Source: Asterella californica | Taxonomy: Eukaryota; Streptophyta; Marchantiopsida; Marchantiales; Aytoniaceae | Assembly (NCBI GenBank): GCA_036924285.1 | Contig: JAYKYS010000008.1 | Location: forward strand, 23,793,001 to 23,857,000 | Direction of reading: 5' to 3' | DNA: 64,000 nucleotides | Shown here: positions 44,878 to 55,500 of the stretch, in pieces | Layout of the letters: the number at the start of each line of letters is the position of its first letter | Numbering within the stretch: the stretch's first letter is position 1 | Translations under genes and position numbers: made by a program | The notes under the pieces: model-generated | Told to the model about the DNA's origin: nothing | What the model saw: only the letters and a program-made list of their open reading frames with translations | Databases searched by the model: none

Positions 44878-45975
44878 AGAAATTTGCTTGATAACATTTC
44901 TAGTAAGTTTGTTGTGTTTGATCACACATCCCTAGTAAGTTTGTTGTGTTTGATCGCACTTTTTTTAGCTATGTATTGTTTTATCACACCTTTATCCATA
45001 GTTAAACTTGTTATTTTACCATGTAGTTCATCCTCTTCTATTGTGACTAAGTACTTGTGTCATTTGAATAGTTTCAATAATTTAGATAATACATGTTCGA
45101 AATGCTGATGTGATAAAGCAAATTTTTGTCTGAATTCAAATAGTATTCAGATACGCACGAAACGTGGGTGTTTCCTTGTATAGTACTAGTATATGATTCC
45201 ACTACATGGTATGAGTAGATGTATCAGTTTACTTGATCACAGTCAAATAAGTTTGTTGTGCTGATCACACCCCTCATTGGCTCTGATTGTGAAACCAATC
45301 ATCTATTCAGATTAATGACATGTCAGATTGCACACGCGAGCTTTTCGACCATGTATTGTTTGATGTACTTTATTTAGATATTTAATTATGTTTGAAGACA
45401 GTAAAATTACAGGTATTAACTTGGTCAGGCCCATGCGCCATAGTTCTTACTTGGTCGGGCCTCTTACTTTCTCGTCTCTCTTGGTCAGGTCTATGATTGG
45501 TAATAGACAGTTTACGACTGCCATGTCAGCAGTGGGTGATTAAATGGAATATTTGAGGATGAAGTGGATGTCTATGATGTGATGATATGGATATTCAATG
45601 ATGTGGATGTCTGATGTGTCTGGACATATTGGAGAAAACTGTTGACCACCTCTGCCTCATCACTGCCAGGTCAACCACACAAGCCGTCCAACTCAAGACT
45701 CCTGCCATGCTGGCAGGACGACTGCCTACTACCCGTCATGGACCTGACCAAGAAAGAAGAGAAAGTGAGGGGCCCGACCAAGTAAGAACTATGACGCATG
45801 GGCTGATCAATTTAATAACTGAGTAAAATTATGACAATATGATAAAGTAATTAATTTGATTGTCAATTTCCAGTCAAAGGTGTGATGATGCAATACTTCG
45901 CTAAGAGGATGTGATCAAGCACAAGAAATTTACTAGGGGTGTGATCAATAAAATTTCTGGTCGGGATGAAACGAA
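44878..45975. repeat. Inverted-repeat element of about 1.1 kb, host of a nested MITE
   Basis: The left arm (about 44878-45025) and the reverse complement of the right arm (about 45836-45975) align over most of their length: TTGATCACAC then CCTAGTAA, TTGTG, TTGATC, and further on TAGC-TATGTATTG and ATCACACCTTT. Within the left arm a 32-bp unit is doubled in tandem (TAGTAAGTTTGTTGTGTTTG at 44902 and 44935). A third direct relative sits at about 45239-45375. The interior is AT-rich and non-coding. It may be a non-autonomous DNA transposon or a rearranged array; clear target duplications for the outer ends were not found. Confidence 0.6.
45410..45821. mobile_element. Non-autonomous Mutator-like MITE, 412 bp
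   Basis: The ends are inverted repeats of about 95 bp: 45410-45507 reads CAGGTATTAACTTGGTCAGG and the reverse complement of 45724-45821 starts CAGTTATTAAATTGATCAG. Both continue into CCCATGCG-CATAGTTCTTA and CTTGGTCGGGCC. The 10-bp direct repeat AGTAAAATTA flanks it exactly (45400-45409 and 45822-45831). Long terminal inverted repeats with a target duplication of 9-11 bp are typical of Mutator-like elements. The interior has no transposase, only AT-rich and GATGTGGATGTCT-like sequence. The arms are about 85-90% alike, so the insertion is moderately old. It sits inside the larger inverted-repeat element. Confidence 0.85.
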
Positions 45976-46119
45976 TGGATAACAAGCTATAAATGATAAA
46001 TGATATTACTTGTCCCTTGCGGTCTTCGTGGACCATAGGACTGTTCATGTGAGTTCATCACAGCGGGATTCGGATCAGAAGTTTCATTAACAGTTTGCAA
46101 CAGCATGCACTTCCAATCG

Positions 46120-46215
46120 AACCGGCAAAGGATTGAACCCACGATCTTTCTCTTAGAGGACTGTGAGCTAAACCACTTGAGATATGGATCTTCGGTATAA
46201 GTGAACCAACTGTTT
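46120..46215 (-). repeat. tRNA-derived SINE-like segment
   Basis: On the minus strand TGGTTTAGCTCA (46174-46163, A-box-like) is followed about 22 bases on by GGGTTCAATCC (46140-46130, close to the B-box consensus). This is the spacing of a Pol III internal promoter. The stretch between resembles an anticodon arm (CCTCTAAGAGA), but acceptor-stem pairing is absent, so it is a tRNA relic or SINE head rather than a working tRNA. Confidence 0.5.
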
Positions 46216-47096
46216 TGGTAAGAAGTCACAATGATTTTTTCATATTTATTGAATACGAAGAACTGTTCCTTCATACTTGTACTTGTTAGACATGCTTGTA
46301 TCAAGTATATATATTCCCAACCCTTTCAGCTAAAAGGGTTAGGGAATAAATTTTAAGGTGGATTAAATTAATAATTTTTTGTTAGCATGCTCTCGCAGTT
46401 GTACTTTCAAACAATACGTGAGTCTGCAATTCGTGTTTGAATTACGTTTGGATCTGCTCGGAATTCCAGATCTATTATTATTAACAATTAAAAATAAATT
46501 TTATTTTTCATAATAACTTAACTCATACTTTTTACATAACCATTACCTCTTTTTTCAGTAACAAAAAATGCATAACAAATGTTACAAGGAGGGTATTGAT
46601 ATTTGGTTGATGGGATGAAATATAATTTTCATAATATTTCATAATTTGTACATAACTCTTACAACTAATCCGGTAACAGAAGACATATGTACAATGCTGT
46701 GGGGGAGGATATTGACCGGTTGGGTTATGAGATGAATACAATGAATATTTACATGAATCTCCAATCACAAACTGTGGTTGCGTGTTTAATCATATCATCA
46801 TGTTATGTGTCGAATAAGTTGAAAATGCTCTCGTTTGATCGTCACTCGCTGTCTGCTTTGCTTATGTTAGAAAAATTCTCAACTATATGAACCTTATTGA
46901 TGTTTCAATGACATGCATGATATTTTTTGTTATAGTTTGTTTTCTTGGAGTTGTTTTTTCCATGGAACTTTTCCTCTTACATAATTACACCACCCTTGCA
47001 GTACCCCGCTCACGAGTACCCATGTCGCTTATGAGAACCAGGTGCATCATCTTGAATCAGAGGATGTAACACTATTTTTGAAAGCTGTATATTCAC

Positions 47097-47168
47097 CTCA
47101 TGTACACTTCAGAAGTGTACATGAGATGTTATTTATGAGCTAATCCTCCTGTTAGGAAGGATTAGCTC
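47097..47168. repeat. Two adjacent perfect palindromes
   Basis: CTCATGTACACTTC (47097-47110) and its exact reverse complement (47112-47125) are separated by one base. Eleven bases later GAGCTAATCCT (47137-47147) and its exact complement (47158-47168) form a second foldback with a ten-base loop. Confidence 0.88.
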
Positions 47169-48732
47169 CTAAATAATGTCTCAAATATAGATTTCATCCG
47201 TAAAGAGAATGAGATTTATAGTCGGTTCGCTCCAGATACAGTGACTTCACTTATGGGTTCTCTTGCTTTCGGGAGTCCATGTGTTTCATGACCCTAAGAC
47301 ATGTTTAAATTTAGCTTTGCAAATATAGTCATTTAATTTAGATATATAAATTTAGACATTTAAATTTGTCTTGATATTTTTCTTTCCTCTGTATTTCGCC
47401 TTTCACTACACCCCTGTAAGACATGTATTTAAATTTACATTACAGCCCCTTTCTTCACTGTACAAGGCCGTAGAGCCTTCCGCGTGTGATATTTTAAAAT
47501 TTTTGTCTTTTTCTTCCTATTTGTACAAGGCCGTGGGGCAGGATATTTGTTTCACCAAGTAATGTGTACTCTCTTACACTCAAAGTAAACTGTTCATTTA
47601 CTGGTTCCCTAACCGATAAATGAACTGCTGAGACATGGCTCCTATAACTCGACCGATATTGTTTTCAAAATTTGATGAAACAAGTTTATGATTATAAAAA
47701 AAGTTATTTTAATCATTTTAATCTTATTTGATAATAAGATTGAACAGATTGGTGAGAGGTCGGCTTTACTTGATGTGCTTGTTCGTTCACATTCATGTAT
47801 ATCGTGTATTTTAACACACAAATCCGGTAAATCTGATAAGATTTTGCTTGTTAGTATGTTGAATCTTGTTGATACTGCGATGTATATATGTGTCGGTATC
47901 GGTAGAGTCTGCTCTTGTAAGTCTTCCTTGCATATGGAGGAGACAAATATGCAAGGTAAATATTTAATAATTGCTTTACAAAAAAACAGATATTGAAAAA
48001 TTTAGATTTATGTAAAAGTTAAGTAATAAATTAAAGTTTAGATTTATATAATATGCGTTTGTTAGTAGTTCTCCGCACTTCTAGTTTCGGAAGCATTTGC
48101 ATAATCACTTTCTATATTATTTCCAGATCATCTTGCAACTCTAGATGGAGTTATCACTTGACATTTATAGGTAAATTTTCTTTTTCTTTTTTCTTAATAA
48201 CAAAAGCGAGCAAAAGATTTCCGAAGTTGATCTTACGTGCATATTCAAGTTACGTTCTTTTCTCCACTTCCAGACACGTTAGCCTATTAACCACCACTAT
48301 CTCGCTTGTTTCCTTCTATCTCCACGACACGTGTATTTTCATAGTATTTAGATTGACATCACACCACATGCTCAATCTTATCCGTTTTTGCAACTGTGAT
48401 TACTACCCTATAAAATAACAAAATAAGACTTCAGTTGTAAAAGAAGATTAGAATTGTAAGTATTTATAAAATTCAAACAATTTCTTTTGAGTTACAAGAG
48501 CCTCTCATTGATATTATGCATGCTAGATCAATTTTGGAAAGCTTTTGCTCGGTTTTTGTTAAAAAAACATAACTATTATATGGGAATTCTATACTAAAAT
48601 TTAAAAGAAATTTAAATTAATTTATAAATATAAAATGATTGTTGATTGCTACTAGAACAACATAACGCGAATGCGGAGAGACATGCTTCAGAACTGCAAG
48701 AGGCGGTTAAGAAAGATACATTAATTTAAACC

Positions 48733-48790
48733 AGGTAGTTAATTACATATTAGGTAGTTACAGGTTAGTTAATAGGTAGTTACATATTTG
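48733..48790. repeat. Short imperfect tandem repeat
   Basis: AGGTAGTTA occurs three times, with TTACATATT between the units, in an AT-rich stretch. It is probably slippage-derived. Confidence 0.6.
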
Positions 48791-49118
48791 CCTCCTCCAG
48801 GAAGTGAATGTATATGCACACTCTATGAAGATATGCTCATCAGTTCTCACGAAAAATGAATGATTCTTTAATTTCCGAGATGACAAAAGAATACGCGGTG
48901 GATCAAGGAGCTATCCTTGCATATTTCTTAGTACGTGTTCTTTCTAGGACTAATATATATCCCTCTCGCTGCCTATGGAGTATGCAAATAAACCTTTGGG
49001 GATTTTTATTCTCTTTTCGTTACAGAAAGAATAAAAATATTACAGTAAAAAGTTATGTATAATTCTAAATTTATTTACAAACATTAATGTTAAACAAGCT
49101 TAGAGTTGCGACAGTTAT

Positions 49119-49150
49119 GGTTATGGGTTATGTGGACATAACCCATAACC
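49119..49150. repeat. Perfect 14-bp inverted repeat with 4-base loop
   Basis: GGTTATGGGTTATG (49119-49132), TGGA, then the exact reverse complement (49137-49150). Confidence 0.9.
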
Positions 49151-50850
49151 ACGCGGCGTGAAGATGCGATGCCAAATGTACAAAATCAAGATAAACATTA
49201 ATGTTTGGTGTACATTAATTGAAGAGCATGCAGCTGGACAAGGTGACTACGACTAAACTCGTTCCTTTCTCCTTTCCGGGTTTCACAGCGGCTCCGACTT
49301 CTTAACCGTCCCATAATACGACAAAATACGATACCCGACAAACATTCCCTTCTTCTTTTCCGTTTTTCACAATCGACGTATAGTTATAGTTACAGAGTTA
49401 TAACGGCTAACGCAGAGAAAAAGAACATACAGTTGACATGTTCCACTATGCTTTTCTGCAAGGATAAGTGAACCATTTACTTGAGTGTAGCAGGTAACAT
49501 CAGCCGGTGGTGCGGTAGGCAAAGTAATGAACGATGGAACTGAGCACTAACAGAACACACAGCAGAATACACTATTCTAGAAACAAGGAAACGAATGCTC
49601 CGAATCCTAAAGTACATAACGATATACGACTCAAGTGGAAGTAAAAGATCAGGAAAACAAGTCAAGCAGATCACAAGAGGTACTTGTTTCTGCCCTGCCG
49701 ACAACTCTGTGCAAGCCTTGTTTCCGAGATTCAGACGGTACCGTATGTGCCTCAGGAGTCCGGACCACCGAGCTGTGCCAGAGTCCAGACGCTCTTCGTC
49801 ACGATGACGTGCTACTACGTAGTCAGCGAGCTTCGTGATCTTTGCGCGTACTCGACAGCAGCCTCCATATTACTGAGAGTCCTCGTCTGTGTAAACTTGC
49901 TGTTGATGTTTTGTGCTGTGTGTGCTTCAGTACCTAAGAGCTGATGACATTGTCACGACGCCGCCGCCTGCGGCCTTCTCCCCATCGTGCTTACCATTCT
50001 AGGGCTTCCGCTTCCCGTCATTCAGTCGCAAGTGCCCGGCGCAAGTGTTTTCTTACTTCGCTTCGAATCACAAAGCTCTTTGCTTACATGTACTTTCTCC
50101 CTTTAGGGCTTCTTCTGAGTACTCTGTCGTAGTACGTTAAACTTTGTGTCAAATGGAACTTGACTGACTTGGCTTGATGGGGCCTTTCCATCCGTTGGCA
50201 ATTCATTGCGTCTGGTGTTCGGGAACTTGACACGGTATGTGGTTACCCTTAACATTACCTTTCTACCTGATTACCTTAACTGTTCAATATATGATCAAGT
50301 CGATAGAGAACGGAACGAGAACTCATACTCTACTGAATAAAGAAATACATCAGCATCTTACGGAAACTTTTTTTCGCTTTGTGTTATTAGAAAATAGGTA
50401 GGTGTTATGTATAAATTTTAAATTAAATTAATACGAGTTTTTTCTTATAATTATTCAATATTACCTAGATCGAGAATTAGAAAAAGATCCGAACATAATC
50501 CATAATTCAAACACAAAAACTCGCTTCTGAAGTTACAAGTACAGAACCCTAGTACCAAATACAGATAATTGTATGATAAATATTAATTTTTATCAAAATA
50601 ATAATAATAATAAATTGAGCATGCTGCACTCTTTCATCTTCAAATGAAGAGATGAATACTAAGCATATGAATGAACGAGTGAATCGCCGCTTGTTTGAAA
50701 TTCAAAAGTTGATACACTCTTATCTTGAGTTTTGTTCCGTGGATGCTGCAAATAATCGAATTTCGAATCTTTCTGGAGTGTTGCATAGTATATCCGTTTC
50801 TTTTACCATGCTGTTGTGTGACTCTTCTGGTGATAGTAGTTCTCATGAGA

Positions 50851-50880
50851 TGATAAGACTGTCTAGAATCAGTCTTATCA
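50851..50880. repeat. Perfect 11-bp inverted repeat
   Basis: TGATAAGACTG (50851-50861) and its reverse complement (50870-50880) flank an eight-base loop containing TCTAGA. It overlaps the end of a short plus-strand frame and has no T-run after it. Confidence 0.85.
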
Positions 50881-51190
50881 ACCGGTGAAATGTGAAAAGA
50901 TTACACTGCGTGATACTTATCATGAAGTTGAATCGGCAGTGAGTAGAAAGCTGGAAGTAAACACTTTCATGGAGTATCTCGACTATGACTTATTCTTCTT
51001 GTGCTCCATTCAGAAATTCTGTAAATGCGTAAAAGCATAACGAAATATTGGCGTAGTATATGTTTCATCCAAATAAATCGATTTATTGGGATGTACGATA
51101 ACCGCAAAGAAAAGAGTTGAAAGAAAAGAAATGAAGTGGTAAACATAAGGCAGAAAAGGGGAGAGAAGTTTGAAATGGAACTCTTTGCTG

Positions 51191-52489
51191 TCGAGGCCAT
51201 GATACCGAAGAACTGGGACCGGGTCCCGCCGCCGCCCCTCCTCACTGGTTATCACGGGCACGGACATGGGGACGGCGTCTAATTTGAACGATGGTGCGAG
51301 GAGAATTCCCAGTCCGTCCCTTGAATGAGGGACGCCGTGGGCGTGCCGAGGGACCTCGGTCGTCCCCTCCGTGAGTGCGCGCGGATGGGATCGGTTTCGG
51401 CTCAGCAAGCTCCGTCTGCCATAGAGCGGAGAGCAGAGAAAATGATAGTAGTGAAGAGGATGGCAGGCACTCCTCGCCAAGATGATGAAGAGCGACCAAG
51501 CGGAAGAGGCGTAGGCGGGCGGGCAGGCGGGGGAAGGGGAAGGCGAAGGCAGTCAAGCAGCAGGAAGAGGAAGAAGAGGCATTGGTTGGTAGTGATGGCG
51601 TAGTGCCAGCCGGCTAATCGCTAGTTGCAGTTCAGGGACGGGAAACGAACAGAGCAGAGCTGCTGCGGCTACTTCTGCTAGAAGAAGAAGAACTGAAAGA
51701 AAGACTGAACTGCTGCTCTCTGCTGCTGTGGGTTTGGTGCAGAGGCTGGGTTGGAGCAGGAAAGGAAGGATGGTGGGGGTGGTACAAACCTAGGAATACG
51801 AGGAGAGAAGGAGAAAAGAAAGGCCAACAAAAAAACATATTCGGACCCTTGGTTCATGGGGTTCTTGTACACCTGCTGCTGCAGTCACCACTCTGCACTG
51901 CATCTCTCATCAGCAGCGAGAGCATGACAGAAACCTAGAAGTTGGGCAAAAGGAGGTGTGGATGCGAGGAAGAAGATACCAGTGTGAGAGTAAAACCTAT
52001 CGAGGAGGAGCGGGGGTGGGAGGGGAGAGGAGGGAAGGAAGGGGGAAAGGGACAAGGGAGAGGTGAAGGGGAAAGGGGAAACAAGACACTGAACTGGATG
52101 AATGATTGATTGGTTGTTCGGTTGGTTGATCGATGTCCGCGGTGAACAGGCAAAAGGATTGCAGTGAGGAAAGGAGAAATCCTTGAAGCCCGAAGTTGTT
52201 TGATCTGTTTACAATTCGGAAATGATTTCGTGGATTAGAAGGAGAGATGAGTGTCTGTAGAAGAGGGAAGCATTGAGAGAAGTGGGATTTTCTACCTTCA
52301 GGAGTTAGATGGTTATTCTTTCAAGACATTCTGTGGTTGTGCCGTTTGTTGGTCGTTGAAGAAGAAGAGCGTGAAAGCTGAGGGCAGAAGCGGAAGAGTA
52401 CAGGATGTTCGAGAAGAGATCAGTTAGGGTTTGGATGAGTGCTAGGCGCGCAGACCCTCCGCAGCCGCTCTGAGGAGTGGGGCTCGGAG
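51191..52489 (+). promoter_or_regulatory. Probable promoter and purine-rich 5' leader of the MATH-domain gene
   Basis: The plus strand becomes rich in GA from about 51.4 kb, with GAAGAAGAAG at 51.68 kb and a long GGA/GAA tract at about 52000-52085. Such purine-rich leaders are common in plant 5' UTRs. Open frames on both strands here (up to 156 codons) are low-complexity shadows of this composition. No TATA box could be singled out, so the transcription start is not placed. Confidence 0.45.
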
Positions 52490-52513
52490 ATGCCATTGGA
52501 AGGGGAAGTATGA
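52490..52513 (+). promoter_or_regulatory. Seven-codon upstream ORF overlapping the main start codon
   Basis: ATG at 52490 opens a frame of seven codons (MPLEGEV) that ends at TGA 52511-52513. This stop shares two bases with the main ATG at 52510-52512 (ATGA). Ribosomes starting at the first ATG would finish on top of the second, so leaky scanning or reinitiation could set the level of the main protein. It assumes the transcript begins upstream of 52490. Confidence 0.5.
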
Positions 52514-55500
52514 ATCAGATCGCAGAAGTGGCTCAGTTTTTGGAAGCTCCGGCGGTAGCAATGGCGGTGGAAAATTCCACCGCAACAATGTCGATACTGC
52601 GACAGGAAAAGAGCGTGGCTAGAGGAGGAGAGAACGGGGAAGAACAGCCTCGCGAGGGCGGGCAAGAGTCAGTGATAGTCGAAAAGAAGGGTGAACATGC
52701 GGCTGTCTGTAAGTGGACAATTTCGCAGTTCTCGAAGGTAAACCTTTGCCACGGTCTTTTTTAACATTCACAAGCGGATGTTCAGTTCGAACCGACGACG
52801 AAGTATGATGATGGATCTTTGGAAGATTAAAAAATTAGGGTCTAGCCCGACGAGAATGACGGTTTTTAAAACAATCTTAAATTTCAATTCCCACCATCAA
52901 CCAATTCTTTATGCTCTTCTCTCGTCCAGATCTGACGGATCAAGCCTGAAAGTGAAAGGTCCTTTACCGGTAGCTTAGAACTCTACATGACGAATTTCGA
53001 TTCACTTCTTTCTTTTATAGTGAAAACGTTGCCTTTCCGAGTCAAACTGTCATTTACAGTCATAGTATCACGCAAATCTGGACCCCCTTAGTCACAAGAG
53101 ATCTTCTAGTGGTTTGTTCACTTGGTTTCGCGTTCCGCTATCCATAATTCTCTCTGCTGCTCTTGAGACTTGCTTAGGTCGCGTAAAGATCGTAATGACA
53201 GAATGAAACACTTCACTTACCGCGTCACGAGCGATTCATGTTCTAGAACATCACCCCACACTGAATTTATCCATATCTTTGGAGCACCTTTGAATTCTTC
53301 ATGGTAAAGGAGCAAGTATACAAGTACCCTGTTGTACGTAAAAAATGTGCATGTGTTCGGACCGTAGCTCGGTTACTCTTGCCACAGTACTCTACTCTCA
53401 TCCATTTCGTTCATTCTGTCCTCGTGCCTCGTTGTTTGACAAAGATTTGTCAGGGAAATGGCTTGATAATGGAATTGCTACACGTTGTGAGGATTTCTTT
53501 GTCACATCGGCCTGTGCCGTGTAGATGTTACTTTTACCCCAGCCCCATTGCTATGTTGGCCAACAAGCATGCTTGCTGTATTCTTTCCTTGCTTGTTCTC
53601 CCTGACCTTCGCCACCCATAGCAATTCAAGGGTTTACGTCCTTCATTTTCAGTGACCAGTAATGTTCGGAACGATAACTTTCTCGTTTGAGGACGTCTAA
53701 GGCCGGATTTCAGGCACCAGGCTTCGTTCTAGAATGTGGGTGCACCCCTATCGTCGAATGTGGATGTGAATGACCTTGCTGCCTCTGGCACGCTCTTTGA
53801 AAGAACAGAAAATCTTATGCTTCTGTTTTCATGTTGTGATATGAAGGTAAAGGCCCGGGCGCTTTGGAGCCGCTATTTTGAGGTTGGAGGTTATGATTGC
53901 CGATTGTTGGTTTACCCAAAGGGTGATTCGCAGGCACTGCCGGGGTATCTCTCCATTTATTTGCAGGTGACAGACCCACGTGGATCATCATCCTCGAAGT
54001 GGGATTGTTTTGCAAGTTACAGGTTGTGTGTAGTGAATCAACGAGATGAGGGAAAGTCTATACAAAGAGATTCGTGGCATCGTTTCTCCTCCAAGAAGAA
54101 GTCTCATGGATGGTGTGATTTCACGCCATCTTCGACAGTTTTGGATTCAAAGGGGGGATTTGTGGTCAACGAAGCGGTTCTGATTACTGCCGAGATACTA
54201 GTTCTGCATGAATCAGTTTCATTTTCCAGGGAGAATGAGCTGCCAGCAACCGTAGGGCCAGTCCCAGAGGTGTTGAGTGGCAAGTTTACTTGGAAAGTAC
54301 ATAATCTTTCATTGTTCAAGGAGATGATCAAGACTCAAAAGATCATGAGCCCTGTATTTCCTGCAGGGGAATGTAACCTTCGACTTAGTGTATATCAATC
54401 ATCTGTGTCTGGTGTGGATTATCTGTCCATGTGCTTAGAAAGTAAAGATACTGAGAAGTCCGTTTTACCAGAGAGGAGCTGCTGGTGTCTGTTCCGTATG
54501 TCCGTACTTAACCAACGGGCAGGTATGAATCATATGCACAGGGACTCATACGGAAGGTTCGCGGCGGATAATAAAAGTGGCGACAATACAAGTCTTGGAT
54601 GGAATGACTATATGAAAATGGCGGACTTTGTAGCTTCAGAGATGGGGTATCTTGTCGATGATACAGCTGTGTTTAGTGCCTCATTTCATGTAATCAAAGA
54701 ATCTAGTACTTTCTCTAAGAATCTAGGACCTGTTGGAGGGAGAGCCAGTGCGAAGAAGAGTGATGGATACCAGGGAAAGTTTATGTGGAGAATAGAGAAC
54801 TTCACGAGACTTAAAGACCTTCTGAAGAAGCGGAAGATCACAGGACTTTGCATAAAGAGTCGTAGGTTTCAGGTTGGAAACCGCGACTGCCGGCTCATCG
54901 TTTATCCTCGAGGTAAGAAACCTGTGTCCAGCTATGACAGCTGTCTGGAAGTTTCCAAACCGTGTGACCACAGTGGGGACGTTCTGTAATGAGTACTACG
55001 ACCAAGCTCTGTTGTCGACGTTGAAGTAGTGATATGTCTGAGTCTCATCTTGGTCTCCTTGTCAGATTTTACTTCCGTAATTTCCGGTTTAAGGTTACTA
55101 AGCTTTAAAACCCGGACTTGGCTGTCCATTTTTGAGGGTTGTAGAAGTCGGTGAGGACTAGGATGTGGTGGCCTGCCGTCAGCGCACTTGTTTCCGCTTC
55201 ACGGATTTTTTGGGATGAAGTTCTGAACAACAGTTTCCCGTTACGGATTACACTTACCTACAGTCCAGGAGAACGAGGTTACCAGGCTTTACACTGTAGT
55301 TTGCATCGTAGATGAATCCGATGACGGTGTCTCGCAGCGTCTAAGACCAACACGGCTTTGTCTTCTGAAAGAATGTGGAAGAAGGAGAAGTAGTAATTTT
55401 GTGGAGAGATAAGACATTGTATGGATTTTTTCCGTATGCTTGGCTTGCACCGTATACAGCGGACTTGGCTGCTTATTTCAGGAGTGTAACTTTTTCCTTG

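Larger units (their letters stand above)
46300..51190. other. AT-rich intergenic DNA with short palindromes, no supported gene
   Basis: Open frames here are short and low in complexity, and none has a recognisable domain. The region holds several perfect short inverted repeats (listed separately), a doubled TGTACAAGGCCGT (47459 and 47522), and AT-rich tracts around 46.4-46.6, 48.0-48.7 and 50.4-50.6 kb. A GC-rich patch at 49.9-50.1 kb opens a 62-codon Arg/Ser-rich frame that I do not call. Confidence 0.5.

Noticed and set aside
46120..46215. tRNA gene on the minus strand
   Set aside because: A and B boxes are present but the acceptor arms do not pair and the terminator T-run is missing; it is treated as SINE-like.
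51010..51603. Overlapping frames of 92-156 codons on both strands
   Set aside because: Frames open on both strands with biased composition just upstream of the MATH gene are best explained by purine-rich leader DNA.
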